A stretch of DNA of 64,000 nt, taken from positions 3,565,317-3,629,316 of the forward strand of contig VUYV01000041.1 of NCBI GenBank assembly GCA_008711295.1. Reading direction: 5' to 3'. The DNA is from Anarhynchus alexandrinus (taxonomy: Eukaryota; Chordata; Aves; Charadriiformes; Charadriidae). Below are positions 1 through 12,796 of the stretch, one piece after another. Each line of letters starts with the position of its first letter. The first letter of the stretch is position 1. A program made the position numbers and the translations under genes. The notes beneath the pieces were generated by a model. That model searched no databases and had not been told where the DNA came from. It saw only the letters and a list, made by a program, of their open reading frames with translations.

Positions 1-514
1 TTTGTTGTTTGGTTGGGGTTTTTTTTGAAAAGTTGAGATTCATTGTCCTAGGAATTAATCTCAAATGCCTGAAATGATATTTCTTATTTGGAGTAGTGAT
101 TCTTAAATGGCCCTTGGTTTTTAGAGTCATCCAGAGGCTTGAATCTTCAAGGTTTTTGTATTTTTTTTTTTTAATTTTTGATCTTGTAAGTCTAAGTTAT
201 GTGGTCTGTCTATACACAGAAGTCAGCAACAACTGTATATGAACCAGCCAAATATCATCAGTAAATAATTAACATTTACAATGCTATCACATATTCACAT
301 TCACAGCAGTTCTGTAAAGATGCATTGCTTCATATTTTGTTAATGCAAGTTATGAATATTGGGTATCAAATTATGATTACATGGGATATATTACTGGAAG
401 GAACTGCTACAGTGTGGTACCTAAGTTCGATTTTATTCAGGGGTGGGGGTTTTGTTTGTTTTTGTGAAGAGTGTCTCTGGATTTTGCACTGCAGCAATAG
501 TAATTGTGAAGTAA
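1..514 (+). other. Intron-like flank upstream of candidate terminal exon
   Basis: This stretch is AT-rich, with T-runs near 20-27 and 160-172. If the reading frame that follows is a real exon, this would be the end of its last intron. A possible 3' splice site sits at 513-514, where a moderately pyrimidine-rich run ends in TGCACTGCAG. The frame stays open upstream of that site to an ATG at 325, so a longer frame is possible, but the upstream residues look like translated non-coding DNA. Nothing else is recognisable here. Confidence 0.3.
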
Positions 515-669
515 CTGATGATACCTTGAGTACAAGTGTGAACCAGAGCTGTGTAAACAATGCAGGATGCAAAGACACTTCAAAGGAAGTTCAAACATAT
601 CTACATTCAGACAAAAATAACTTTCCACCTAGCTGTAGTTACACTTTGAGTGAAGACAAGTCTGCTTAA
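515..669 (+). CDS. Candidate last coding exon of an unidentified gene
   Basis: The frame gives about 51 codons after a CAG splice-acceptor-like site and ends at TAA (667-669). The peptide is rich in Ser, Asp, Glu, Lys, Asn and Gln and has several Cys, ending in CSYTLSEDKSA. That composition is unlike the Leu/Phe/Ile/Tyr-rich chance frames elsewhere in this window. No domain, membrane segment or known motif is visible, and I do not recognise the protein. If it is real, it is the disordered C-terminal tail of a protein whose other exons lie to the left of the window. The acceptor would split a codon after its second base. The following 1.7 kb carries poly(A) signals compatible with a 3' UTR. 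It could still be a chance frame: the acceptor is only moderate, and stronger acceptor-like strings occur elsewhere in clear non-coding DNA. Confidence 0.35.
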
Positions 670-852
670 ATGCAAGGGAACAATTTGCTTTTCCTTGAGA
701 AGAAAGAAACAGGTTTAAAAATTTACAGAGTAATTAGATTTTCCAGTTCCCTTGACCTACATTTATTGCCGAGATTAGAAACCACAGTGTTCAATAACTA
801 TGTTCTGGCAAGTTTATGTAACTTTCTTTTCCACTCTTAGTTTATTATGGTT

Positions 853-858
853 AATAAA
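853..858 (+). terminator. AATAAA poly(A) signal candidate (proximal)
   Basis: A canonical AATAAA lies about 184 bases after the candidate stop codon at 667-669. It would give a short 3' UTR. There is no clear GT-rich downstream element within 40 bases, so usage is uncertain. Confidence 0.2.
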
Positions 859-1889
859 AATGAAATATTTGCTTTGGAGGTACTTTCAGTTCTCTACATA
901 ACATTTGCTCTGAAAAGAAATAGATACTTAGATTTTTTCCTCGCCTCTGCAAATAGCAGAACAAATTAATTGCATTCTATTAGGGAAACCAGTGTCTTTA
1001 GTTATCATCATTCTAGATGATCATTTGTTCTGTCATGGTTATAATATTTCTTTGGTATTCAACAGTTAAACCAGCACAAAAATCCAAAAGTTCAGGAGCA
1101 AACAGTGTATTGAGAATGCATCCCTCCAGTGCTGCATTGTGTGGGCTTTTGGAACAGTAAATCCTCGTTCAGCTGCATTGTAGTCCAGTGAAAGGCTGCC
1201 TGCAGCTCTAGGCCCCGTCATCATTTCAGCAGAACTTACAGTAACTCTAGTGTTGAGGTTGGCAAGGTTAACCTGACAACCAAACTGGTTAGCACCTTTC
1301 CCAAACCTAAAAAAAAATCTTAAACATATTTGAATATAAGGAGGTTTGGTATATGGAAAGGGGTAAGTATTCATCAGGTTAGTTCCTTTTTAAGGTGATT
1401 CAATTCCTCAAGATACAATAGGAGGGAACAGTGATTCTCCTGAGATTTTGCACTACTCTGTGATTAGCTATAAGGAAGCAAAGGAGAGCAGTGCCAAGTT
1501 AACTTCCCTGCAAACTTAAAATGTCATCTTTCTAATGATTTAGCAGTTATGAAAATGCCAGCATTAGTCTTAAAATACTTTTAAGTGACAAAAAATATGC
1601 AAAAAGCTTGCCAAAACATACACACACTCTCTTCTGGTAAACACTGAACAGAGAGAACTTTAAAAAATGGAACACTTATTTATTCCTAAATCATGCTGCT
1701 GCATAAAGCAGCTTTTATATAGTAAGTTGCACATTGTCTTTTCCCTTAGAGCCAGATCTTCACCTGAATCTGTTGTAAAATGCATTTTAAAGAGAATACA
1801 TGTACATGCTCACTATGATAAGGGTTGCATTCCACATCCACAGGGCTCCCTTATTTTCAGGTGAACCTAGAGCACTGCTTACAGCTGCC

Positions 1890-1895
1890 AATAAA
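1890..1895 (+). terminator. AATAAA poly(A) signal candidate (middle)
   Basis: A canonical AATAAA is followed 10-25 bases later by a TTTG and T11 run (about 1907-1921), which could act as a U-rich downstream element. It is the best-placed of the three signals if the gene is real. Confidence 0.25.
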
Positions 1896-2334
1896 TATAT
1901 TTTCATTTGTTTTTTTTTTTTCATCATTGAACAACTTGTATGAACTGTATGTAATTACACAATTACTGTCTGCCAATCCAGCTTTATAATCTTGCCTTTT
2001 ATGAAAAATTGTAGTTAGCATTGCTTTGATGTCTGGTAAGAGTGACCCTCCCAGTAAAGATAGGGTTTTGCATTAAATGCTCCCATATGGGGATAAATAA
2101 TAGTCACCAGTGAATGAAAAGGGGGAGAGCAATTAAATACAGCTATGTTTATTTGAATGTAGACATGTGAGCGTGTTTATTTTTATACATTAAGAGTATT
2201 GTATACTTTTGCGTGCTTTTATGGATTCAGTGAATTGTGATTGTCTTGGATTTGCTTAAAATTGAACTTCTTTTAGCAAAATAGAAAAAGGAGTGTTTTA
2301 CAGAACTGTTTAGCATATTTTATTGGGCTTCTAC

Positions 2335-2340
2335 AATAAA
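2335..2340 (+). terminator. AATAAA poly(A) signal candidate (distal)
   Basis: The hexamer is in the context CTACAATAAAGCTAG. It would give a 3' UTR of about 1.7 kb. No strong downstream GT-rich element is apparent. Confidence 0.2.
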
Positions 2341-5300
2341 GCTAGATTGATGATACCCAATTTCAGTAAAAGTACCTGAAGATTTTCTTTTAACTGATGC
2401 AAAATTCCTCTGTCTTTATCATAGAGACAACATAAAACCCCAAGGATTTGGCCAGACTTCATTAAATAAGTAAGTATGAATTAAGATCATGGCTGTGTAC
2501 TTCAGATTCTCTGTGAGATTATGTAATCTTAAATTTGGGTTTAAGCTCCTTTGCCTGTAGGGCTTTGTTAGTGGGATGTCCTATTGTTTAGTTTTATGTT
2601 CATAAATATTCTTCCTGTGAACAATGCATTTCACAATTGGGTCCTTAGTATTTTCTCCTCCTTAGTTATGAATTCATTGCCATAATACTCTTGTTATTCA
2701 AGTTTTGAGTTAATTCTGGTAGTAGACTATTTTTGGTATAAGTGGATGTAGCTTGGAGAGACTATGTGAGTTACCGGGCTTGTTCAGTGATAAAGTTATG
2801 CCTTCCAGTGATTGCAGTGAAATCCTGCTTTACTCGCAAACATTTAAAATTATAAGTGTGGCTCCATGAAGATTATAGTAGTATGAGTAGGCTTGTCATT
2901 GGTCCTTGTTCAGTTTCCTGAATAAAATAGGGTAAAATATGTCTAGGTTTTGGGGAGTTGTGCTTCATGGGAAAATAGGACTTCACTGACTCAAAGCTGA
3001 AAAAATACCTGAATTGTTTTGGAAGTCTACCTGTGGTTAAGATGTTATCACTCCCATAGCAGCAGCAAGTCTGTATCCAATATCAACTGCTTCAGACTCT
3101 GCGTTTAAGGTACAGAGGAAATGGGACTGTGAATTTGGTTGCCAAGAGATGGGCACATGTTCTGTTTGGCTAAATCTCCTGTTTTTTCCAGCAATGGGGT
3201 GAGGGAAAGAATTGGTAGAGGGATTACCCCAAAACCATGCATTTCTTTCTGGCAGAGCTTATCTCTTAGAAGCCAGGTTAATAATAAAATGGTAGTTGCA
3301 TTGTATTATTAACAGATGCATCAAAAATGGAAAGAGAGACTGACATTTAAGCAATCTTCTTTCCCAATCTAACAGAAGTCTGCTTGGCTAGACTTGGAAC
3401 TCAAGTCCCACAGAACAGGTAATTTATTTATTAAGTTTATTTCGGTATGTTTGTGTAGCCAGGTTACTGACTATTTGAGCCTATCTATTTCTGATATGAT
3501 ACTATATAAATCTAGTAGAAGAGCTTGTCTGATAATGCACATCTTTTTCGACCATGTAGAAAAACGTAGTAATTTGTGGCAGAAAAACAACGGAGCCTTG
3601 ACCAAACTATGCTTTCTGAAGAACTGGGCTAAGTAGGAGTGGAAGCTATTCTATGTAGCTGTGAGTTCAAGAAATACTTGAGATAATTACAAAAGGTAAT
3701 TCCATGTGAGAAGTAAACAGGGATTAAATTTTACTCTTATGTCTGGTTGAATTTCAAAGGTAAATCTTGGTAGTAGAGCATAGCAATTTCTTAAATATTT
3801 CTGTATAAATTTCTGAACAGTATTTTCAGTGCTGTTACATTGCAGGCTTCAACCAACTTACTGGAAAAAGTGATTACTGCAAAGCTGTGGTGGCAGAGAA
3901 CGCAATAAAAAGCCCTGAATGTTCCTCTCCACTGTTTTAATCTGAAGGCTTCATTCCAAAATGTTGGCTTTTGACCCTGATGTGTTTAGCCAGGCTTAAC
4001 CTTTCTTATATGAAGCAACCTTTAAAAAAAGATCAGATCTACAGGTTAGTATGGGTGGAGTAGACTCATAATTGGTACCCCACCAATTTTTAATCGGTTA
4101 GTCATTATCATCTTTATGGGCTACTTGAAAACACCTAGACATGCAAGTGGATCATTGCTCTGTTTTTAAAGAGAGTATATGATGACTGAATGTGTTACCA
4201 GCTTTGGGAGCCAAATTACAGTGGGGCCTGGTATTATCACTTTTATTTCAGTGCTTTTGTTGCAGACTGTGGTTTAGCTACTCTTAATAAATATATGCAT
4301 CAGAGCTGTTTGCAATTTAACAGTTGAACCTCCTAGTGTTAAGAGGGCCAGCAGGAGGTAGCATCTAAGCTGTGCATAAGGGCTCTGCTGGGGTCAAAGG
4401 CACAGATGTGTGCCTGTTTTGGTTTTGCACATAGAGAATTGTGCAAGGACAGTTTGTGGGCAAGCAGAAGATTTGCATGTAAACTTACATGTTGATAGCA
4501 GTAGGATATCACTATGGTGCCTCTGGATTTTAGCCTAGTGATTTCCATATGCTTGGGGTTCTGTTGCTCAGCTTCTGAGCAAGTATGTTTTCTGTGTATG
4601 GTTACAATAAAACCTCATTGATATGGAGGACGGAGTCAAACAAAAATATGTTATTAGAGCTCATTAGGACTCCTTCAAGTTCTTTTTTTCCCTGGAAAAG
4701 AAAGTTTTACTGAGGAATTGTATTTATTTTGACAAACAAACTCTGGAAAACTTTCCAGGTCCTCTGAGATAGAATTGATACTTGAGAAAGATCATCAGAA
4801 TGGGCAGATGGTTGGAGCATTGAGACCCAGTAAGCTCCAAATTAGGAACAGCCAAGAGGGGAACTTCTAGCTGTTTCTCTGACCAGTGCTCTGAGTGAAT
4901 GTTTTTCTTCATGGCACAATCCATATCTATTATTTAAATTTAAATTATTTAAATTGCAGGTTTTGGTAAGTGTCTGTTAAAGCTTGTTTGTTTATTGCTT
5001 TGTAAAGATTTGTTTTTTTCCCCTCTTACAACAAGTATGAGGGGAGTCCAGTATATGGATGCAGGTAGTCTTGAGAATGCATTCACTAACGCTATAGTTT
5101 TTCTTAATAGTAATTTAAAACATCTCTCCTAAATTTTAGGAAGATAAATGAAAAAATGAAGTTATACAGAGTAAAACCAAGTTTTCCTCCTGGAGTTCCT
5201 CCCAGTGTTAGTAAATCAGGTGTTAGTTACTACATTATCATAACTCCTGCTCGTTCCCAATAGAAGCTGAGTAAATATTACTGAACAATGTCCTGAGAGA

Positions 5301-8300
5301 CAACAAATGTGGGCAATTTCAAATCAAAGCCTGGGGGTGTTTGATTCTGAAATGCAACTCCATATTGAGATGTGTGTTAACAGCTTCACATCTTTCAGTA
5401 TAATGAGGCTCTGGTTTTACTATTCTCTTGATGACAACTGTTAAAATATTGATGGGAGTGGTGTTTAGTGTAAGTATGCTGTAAATTAATACCTTTTGCA
5501 TTGTTACTGCTTGTAAAGTTGAATCACAGTAACAGTTAGTTTGTCCACTGCTTTATTGAAGTTTGCTATTTCCTGAATTTGGGAACAAATCCAGCTTTTT
5601 CAGACTCCTCCACAGATAAAAATGTTCTCTTCTGCAGTGATTAAGACTTTCTCAGGAAGAAGAGGAAAGTCTTTGTATCTTTTTAGGATTTTTTGGGTTT
5701 GTCTGTTGCTAGTATTGATAGACTAACTATGTCTCTTCAGCTTGTGGCTATCGTATTGTAATTGTCTCTTCACTCATCTGAAGGCTGCTTTTTTTTTTTA
5801 ACTTTTGCTATATTACTTAATTTGTTGTCTTATTAAATTAAATAATTAATGCAACAAATTCCAAACCTCCACCGTGCTTGTGCAAGCTTTATAACTTTAC
5901 CTCACTGAGCAAATTAGATACAACTGATCGTGTAATCTTAGTTGACTTATGACATTGTAGCTCTGTATTTATCATGTTTTCCTAAAATGTTGTTTTCAGC
6001 TTTATCTCAAGGCTTCCTTATTTGTGTGAGCATGTGTGTGAATTTTCAGGGATGGTGCTCAGTCCATCTCATTCTCAACAGACCAAGTGGAAGTGTAGAG
6101 AACTTACAAAGTTTCAACTGTTATGCATATTATCAGTACTAAAATTTTATTTTAAAAGCTTCATTTTCCATACTGATTTTAATATTGCTTTTAGTGGTAT
6201 AAATGAGCAATAAATGAGTAACATGTCTGGTTAAATTAAAATTGATTCTTCTGAACAAGCACTTAATATTTTCACTGTGGGCAATGGGCAGGTGAAAAAA
6301 ACTATAAAAGTTCTTAAAAGACAGTGTATCTTGGTCCTTAAGCTACGTTTATGTAAATTATATACTAAAGTACAACTCCAGGACAAGAGTTTAGAAAACA
6401 CCTTATTTCTTATTTCACTTTTGTAGCCAGTTTTAACATTTCTCACAGGATGTAAAAGGACAAAATTGTAAAAGGATGAGGCTTCTTCTGATTTTTATAT
6501 TATTTCCTGAGCCTTACTGTTACTATTTTTAGAGTTTAGATAAAGAATCTTTATATATATGTAAGACAGACAGTTCTGACAGTAGCAATGCATCACTGGA
6601 AACATAAAACGTGTCACAAACAGCCTCTTTCTTTCCAATGGCAATTATGGACTTTATTTCTGTGGTTCATTGTTTATCATGCCTCCCTTCTGCCTTAGTA
6701 CAGACTAAGGATCCTATGGATTGCTAGAATTAGCAGGAAACTTACAAGACTGACCCACCTAGGGCAGTGCTTTACTACAAATCTTGTCATTTTGGGTTTT
6801 AAAAGAAATGAGGATATTATGGTCTGAATTAAATTTGGAATAGGGTTTAGAATGTGACTGAAGATGAACCAAGTTTAGATGGTTAGAAGGCATAGGCTTC
6901 ACAATTCATATCTTGATTATGTAAATGCTAAAAGATCAGTTGTATTTGCAACTGCAAATTTGTTGCTATTCAAAGTGGTGACATGTCTTTTGAAATCATC
7001 TATTAGAGTCAAGATACTTGCCTTGGAATGTGGCTGGAACCAGATTTTGCAATTGGATACTTGGAATCTGCACTTGGGTACTAGTTTTCCCCTGATAGTA
7101 GGACCAAAGTTGTTAACATAAGTGCAGATAATTTCTAGAGATGCGTCGTAAGTGACACCAAACAGAGCCCAGTAAAATAAATGAAAACTAACCACATGAA
7201 TTATAATTCTGTAATATGAATGTTAAGCATGTGCTTTTTAGCCTTTACCCCTCCTTCCTTTTCCTGATTTTCTCCGATTTTCCCAATGTTGTTCCCTTTT
7301 ATCTTTTTTTCCTTGGGAAGTATTATCTCTTTCTATCAGTTTTGTGTCATATTCATATCTAAGCTGCTGCCAGATGGACTTTCACAAAGTCTGCTAAAGT
7401 CTTTTGGGACTTCGTGTATGTGAAAGTGACCTGAAAAGATCCAACTGTAGAATTGGGATTATGCTTGGTAATAGTGCTGTGAGTTTGATCTGTAAGCATT
7501 ACCCCAGTATTAGAGATCATAAGGCCATTTCATTCTGGAACACTGCAAAATGGCATACTAATTGTATTATGTTGACTCCAGTTCTGCGCTTTCCTGGTTC
7601 AACAACAGTGGAGCAATCCCATTTAACTATGAAGTAATGTCTGCCACTCGATTTGTCCTCAGCTGAACTCAATGTACGGGCCTCATATAATAAAGTCTAA
7701 AATACAAAGAATGAACATGTAGTACAAGTACTTTACTACACAAATTTAAAATTCATGCTGATGCTACCCATCCTAAAGAGTTTTTAAATATAATGTGCGT
7801 GCATTATACAGAGATGTTTGTTTATTTTAAGGGAACATTAGTTATTTTACCAGCTTCTCTGTTACAATGATTTTGATTCATGCAGAGAAACTGCTTCAGT
7901 AGACTCATTTCTAAAGGTATCGTAAAATTTGTGCTTATGTTAGGGACTGTATACTTCTACAGATGAAACCATAATATTGCTCTCTTGGCAGATACTTGAA
8001 GAGATCTTTCATGCCTATAGCTATTGAGCATTTGCCACCTTACGAGCTTTAACTTGATGCACAGAATGTTACCTCATTGTATTTTTGAATGAATAGACTT
8101 AAAATACTAAATGCAATTTCAAATGTAAAATGATACAAAGAAACTGTCCTTTCGGGTATTTTCTTTTTGAGTAATGCTTTATAAAATAAATATTTAGGAG
8201 AAAAGTGAATGGAAAGATATGACTGAACAGCTGAAGTTCAGCATAAACTGACAATAGAAGTAAGATTTTGATGTACATCAAGACAACTCACTAAGGTGGG

Positions 8301-8379
8301 AGCAAAATTTGCATCATAGACAGCAGTTTTCCCCTACTGTACAGCCAGTGTGCTGGAAACTAAATTTGTAGTGTGTCCT
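2341..8379. other. Non-coding stretch, no gene seen
   Basis: About 6 kb of AT-rich unique-looking DNA. Frames are short (at most about 92 codons), overlap on both strands and show no domain. Isolated AATAAA strings occur (about 3904 and 4607) without a coding context. Positions 4932-4956 form an AT-only run made of ATTTAAATT-like units. I see no recognisable transposon. Confidence 0.6.
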
Positions 8380-8420
8380 AAAAAAAACAAAAAAAAAAAA
8401 ACCCAAAAAAAACCAAAAAG
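8380..8420 (+). repeat. A-rich low-complexity tract
   Basis: The tract holds runs of A interrupted by single C or CC/CCC. It could be the tail of an old retroposed copy, but the upstream sequence is not recognisable as one. It is treated as simple low-complexity DNA. Confidence 0.7.
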
Positions 8421-10046
8421 GAAAGTTGACATATCTTTAGGTTCTCTTTTACATGAACTAGGAAATAAACTCCTAAACTCATTTCACTTGAAGATACAAG
8501 CTGGATGGGAATCTAACTCCTTAGATAATGTTATTTCATTGTAAGAATGCTGTGGAGCACCTGTTAAATGTGGATATAATATAAACTCCAAGAGGATGTT
8601 CTTTCACATTTGCCTTTTCAGATGAGCCATTGGATGATTCTACTTCAGAGACCGCTCACTAATGTGCACTCTACTTTACCTTTTCTTTCTGCAGCCATAA
8701 GAGAGCTTCTTAACACATTGAACTTCCACATTTTTACTTGGTAACATTTGCATCTAACAAAACTTTGAAACTCCAGCCTCGTGAGTAATATATTTGTGCT
8801 TTTAAAAATTGAACAGTACTAGAGGAAGATGAGGGTGTGATTGAGTGAATGTGGGCAAAAGAATGTGCTCAGAAACAGCATGTGTACGGCAACGTGTGGA
8901 GTAAAGCTGGGTGTGTAGGTATTTAGGGTTGTGCCAGGGAATGAGTGAGTCTTCCTGAGTATGCAGAAGGGGCAATACGTATTTCTTAAGGGCAGAGACA
9001 GACACAGTTGAATGCTATTGCATAGGAATAACTAGCATTTGTGTGAATGAATTGTCACTGTGTAAGAGCACAAAAATAAGTTAAAAACTTAATTTGAGAA
9101 GGAGTAGTAGGTAGCTGGATTACCCTACAGAGTACTAACAAAAAACAGATCCTCACTGAGGTTCTAAGAATGAGAGAGAACTGCAGCTGGTAAAGAAAAG
9201 ACTCATCCAAGGGCCAGAATCAAAACAAAGAGTGCAATGAAGGCAATGGCTGCTGAGGTGGACAGTTAACCCCCCAAAAGCTAAAATGAGACACAACAGG
9301 TGGACAGAAAAGAGTAAAAGAGTAGTGGAGAACAGAGCAGACCTGTAGCAAGGTCGGCAAGCAGGAAAGGATACCTGGGGATGTGGACATTGGTGGTGGC
9401 CTGATTCCTGTTGAAATTTGGAACTTTGTTTCTTAAAAGGAAGAAAAATTGCTACTTCATACAGGACATAAATATGTAAAACGTTTGCAGCTGGGAGAAA
9501 ACATATAGAATATACATTGAGTCACCTTGCTTTTAAAAAATTTTATTTTTCTTAATTTCCTTTCATCCATTCATGCCTGCTTCTTTCTATAGGATCAGGT
9601 TATCCTGGCAGTAAGGAAGTTATCAGGTATCACCATTACTAATAGAAGGATAATTATCCCTGTTTCACTGTGCGGAAGGGCTGGTCTGTTCAAAGATTAC
9701 TTTAACTTTTATCATAGTTGATTGTACTTCAACAGACAACAGTAACAAAAAAAAAAAAAACCCCAACCCAACCGAGGAAGCTGCTAATCTGTTTTTTAGG
9801 ACAAAATGGTTGTCGTTTGAGAACAGGTAGGCAGCGAGTTCTCTGCTGATCTGAAAGTAATGTGAAGTGGAACTATAGAAAGAATTTCTGAAAACTAAAG
9901 TAACAAGAGTGAGCATCAAGAAAAGGAATGGAACAGAAAGGAAAGGCAGGTATGAATGAAAAAAAAAAAGAGAACAAAGATGCTTTTAAGATGCTTTTAT
10001 GGTGCATATTAGCTGCTGCTAGTAAAAATGGTATTTCATTTGCCCT
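8421..10046. other. Non-coding stretch with an A/C-rich patch
   Basis: No gene is seen. At 9747-9773 a run of 14 A is followed by CCCCAACCCAACC. A/C-patterned patches of this kind are common in bird introns and intergenic DNA. At about 9981-10000 the unit GATGCTTTTAA is nearly duplicated in tandem. Confidence 0.55.
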
Positions 10047-10140
10047 TCTAGTGGGAGGTGTCCCTGCCTATGGCAGGGGGGTTGGAACTCGATGATCTTC
10101 AAGGTCCTTTCCAACCTAAACCATTCTATGATTCTATGAT
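10047..10140 (+). mobile_element. CR1 LINE 3' end, severely 5'-truncated
   Basis: These 94 bases match the 3' tail of avian CR1 elements in the sense orientation: the CCCTGCC...GGCAGGGGG segment, then GGTTGGAACTCGATGATCTT, then CCTTTCCAACC, ending in ATTCTATG-type octamer repeats instead of a poly(A) tail. Only the 3' UTR end is present, so there is no coding potential. CR1 is a non-LTR retrotransposon copied by target-primed reverse transcription, and extreme 5' truncation is its usual fate. The copy is identical over all 94 bases to the one at 45110-45203. Confidence 0.93.
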
Positions 10141-12240
10141 TCTGAATTAGGATTTTGGTCTTTGCATCAGTGAAAGCATGTTTTCTGCTGCTGCTAGCTA
10201 TCATTTTGGCAACCTCGTTGCATATGGTATTTGTGATATTTCTTCCTTAACAAAAAGCCATCATTTTGTTCCTAGTGATGACTAAATAGGAGAATGTCTG
10301 TGAAAATGTGCTTAACTTTACTTTTTTTATGCTCTGGGGGTTTTGTTACATAGAAGTAATCTATAGAATTGCAGTAAGAAAATATAAATCTCTTCAGAAG
10401 AGAAACAAGTTCATTCCACACATTGTACATAAACATGCTTAAAATCACATTGTCTTCAGGAGGAACACAAAGCATCCGGTTACTTAGATGAGTAAGTCTG
10501 TCACCCGATAGATTAAACAACATTAATTCCTATTATTCTTTGGTGAGAAAGGAATATTTGCTTACCTGCAAGCTGGACATGTCGGCTTGTGTGTCTAATG
10601 ATATCTGTACTTTGGTACAACATTTCTAATAGATGCAGAAAATAAAGCAGGTATTTTTCTGTATTGTTTTATCAGATAATTGTTGTTCACTGTTCTGATG
10701 TGCTTACAGTATAACAAATTTTTGTAAGCCAATGGCAAAGTCTGTGGACCTAGGCATTCCTGTGTTCAGGAATTTTCATACTAAGAGCATCGCTTTCAAG
10801 GCACAACACTACAGCTTACAATAACCTTCCACAGATCAAACCACATAATTTAAGTGCAACTCTTAGAGTATCGCTCTTCATATTTTTTTCCATAATTAGT
10901 TTGCAGGGTGGAAACCTTGTCTGAGATGGGGGAGGTTTGGTTTCACTTGTATCTTCTAGTCATCAGATATAGGCTATTCCAGATACAGACTCAAAAATGA
11001 CAAAATAGAGTTTAAACCCTAACAGTCCTGTCTTGGAGTAGAGGAATGGACCAGATGACATTTTAAGTCCTACTTTTTCAAGTCCTTGTCCTAGAAAGAA
11101 AGATATATTTTTTGTGATTCTTTGCCCTTGGGAGCAGGATAATCCAACCAGTAGCTAGGTCTCATTTATACAAAAGGAGATAAATTGTCAGTCAGCTGTC
11201 ACTGCTGAAGATCTGTGATGACACTGTGGCATGCAAAAATAAGTGATGTCTATGATGGTATGTCCATAAGCTATTTAAGACTTTAAGCGTTAAAAGTAAT
11301 ATAAGTACTGGTTATCATTTTGCATATTTCTCTCTGTTTCCATATCAAGACGAATTTCTACTCTGAATCAGGGTTTCTTAGGATAAAACCTGGTTTTGGA
11401 ATGTATTTCTGCTAATATGCTGGAGAACAAGACTCAGCATGTGCTAGCATTCTCAATTTTCCTTGACGTTCATCATTTCTAGCACAGTTGGTTTTTTTCT
11501 TTTCTTTTTCTTAATGAATATCAGATCTTCATAATGCCAGCAAGGATGTCCTGTTGCCAGGCAAAAAAAAAAAAAAATCTCGGGAGACAGTTAATGGAAT
11601 TGATGTATTTTTATTTTTTTTTAAATCTTTTTACTCTTAAAGTAACTTGAGTAGCATGCAGGGTTTCAGAACAAGATGTGGTATGTGTTTACTTTGGTAA
11701 TCGCTGCCATATGCTATTTTTCTTTTTTCTTCAATCATCTCCTCTCATAAGGGGAGTTGAACACTAACAGAACGTAACTCTAAAGACAGTCACCTTAATT
11801 ACATTCCATTGTGCTATTATAAACTGATGCAATCAAACTTCTTGACAGCCAGGGTAACTATACCTGAATACATTTTGCATATAAAATAGCTGTTAAACAT
11901 AACACAAATGCAGGGCCTTAAAGGTAGTTTTCAAAGATGTCTGAAAGAAAGAGAAGGAGAATAGGAATTTCCTTAATATTGGACTATGCTGTCAGAATTA
12001 TGATAATATAGTGGTAACCGGCCAGTGCTGTCACTTACTATTAGAAGCCATACACAATGGTATACCTCTTGATATATCTTTTTGTGCTGGCTATGCGGTT
12101 ATCTTGCAAAATGAACAGGAATCATGTCTAAGACATGCATGGATTTTTCTCCCTTTCTCCTGAAAAGGTATTAAGGCGAAACAGTGTAGTACAAAAGCTT
12201 CTCCCTGATGTTGGAGTGCAAAGGCAGTAAAGCTCAGGCC
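10141..12240. other. Non-coding stretch, no gene seen
   Basis: AT-rich DNA with short overlapping frames on both strands. There is an A-run of about 14 near 11563-11576. No recognisable repeat or exon. Confidence 0.55.
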
Positions 12241-12312
12241 GACAAATGCATTTAGGAGCCTGATTCCCATTGAAATCAATAGGAATTGGGTGCTTAAGGG
12301 CACTTGGAAATG
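12241..12312. repeat. Ancient amniote interspersed repeat fragment
   Basis: The string around 12252-12310 (TTTAGGAGCCTGATTCCCAT, then TGAAATCAATAGG, then GGGTGCTTAAGGGCACTTGG) matches the CCTAAnTCCCATTGAAnTCAATGGG pattern of a non-autonomous repeat that is very common in turtles and crocodilians and decayed in birds. The exact family name is not known to me; a DNA-transposon origin is likely but is inference. A - strand frame of 148 codons crossing this region (12091-12537) is partly made of this repeat and is not a gene. Confidence 0.5.
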
Positions 12313-12773
12313 TGAGTGACTTCTGGCTAGGCTGCATAACAATGTTATTGGGAGGAACCATGGATGGGATGGGATCAAACAGCACGTTTTGGGTTCCACT
12401 TCCATTCTCATGTTGGTCCTACCCATTGTTTGAACAGTGCTAGTCAGCCCTTGGACCACCATCAGCGATGAGATTGCTGACAGCTTGTTCTTTGTGACAG
12501 TCAAGTTGAGCTTTCCATTGACAGTAGCCCACAGCAAAGACTCCTTAGTTTCTGTGTGTCATATTTCCTTATTTTGATTCCTGCATGATGTATGTTATCT
12601 CTCACTTTTTAGCTTAAAAAGATAGTCCTTTCTGCAACCAGGAGCATGCATTTTGCATTTGTATTTAAGAAAGGGAAAGATTCCATACTTTGGAAAGCTG
12701 TTTGTTTCTTGGGTTGTTTTGTTTGTTCTACATTTGTGTGCAATTAAATCTAAATGTCCCCTCCTTCCCTATT

Positions 12774-12796
12774 AAAAAAAAAAAAAAAAAAAAAAA
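12774..12796 (+). repeat. A23 homopolymer
   Basis: A pure run of 23 A. The sequence before it shows no recognisable gene or SINE, so I cannot call it a retroposed tail. It is the longest homopolymer I noticed in the window. Confidence 0.85.

Larger units (their letters stand above)
670..2340 (+). other. Possible 3' UTR of the left-edge gene
   Basis: This follows the candidate stop codon directly. It is AT-rich, has no frame of interest, and contains three canonical AATAAA hexamers at 853-858, 1890-1895 and 2335-2340. Several AT-rich strings resembling AU-rich elements occur (for example the ATTTATT-like strings near 2150-2190). No repeat is recognisable, which fits a UTR but also fits ordinary intergenic DNA. 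Its status depends entirely on the exon at 515-669 being real. Confidence 0.25.

Noticed and set aside
12091..12537. 148-codon - strand frame
   Set aside because: Part of it is antisense to an ancient repeat; no other support.
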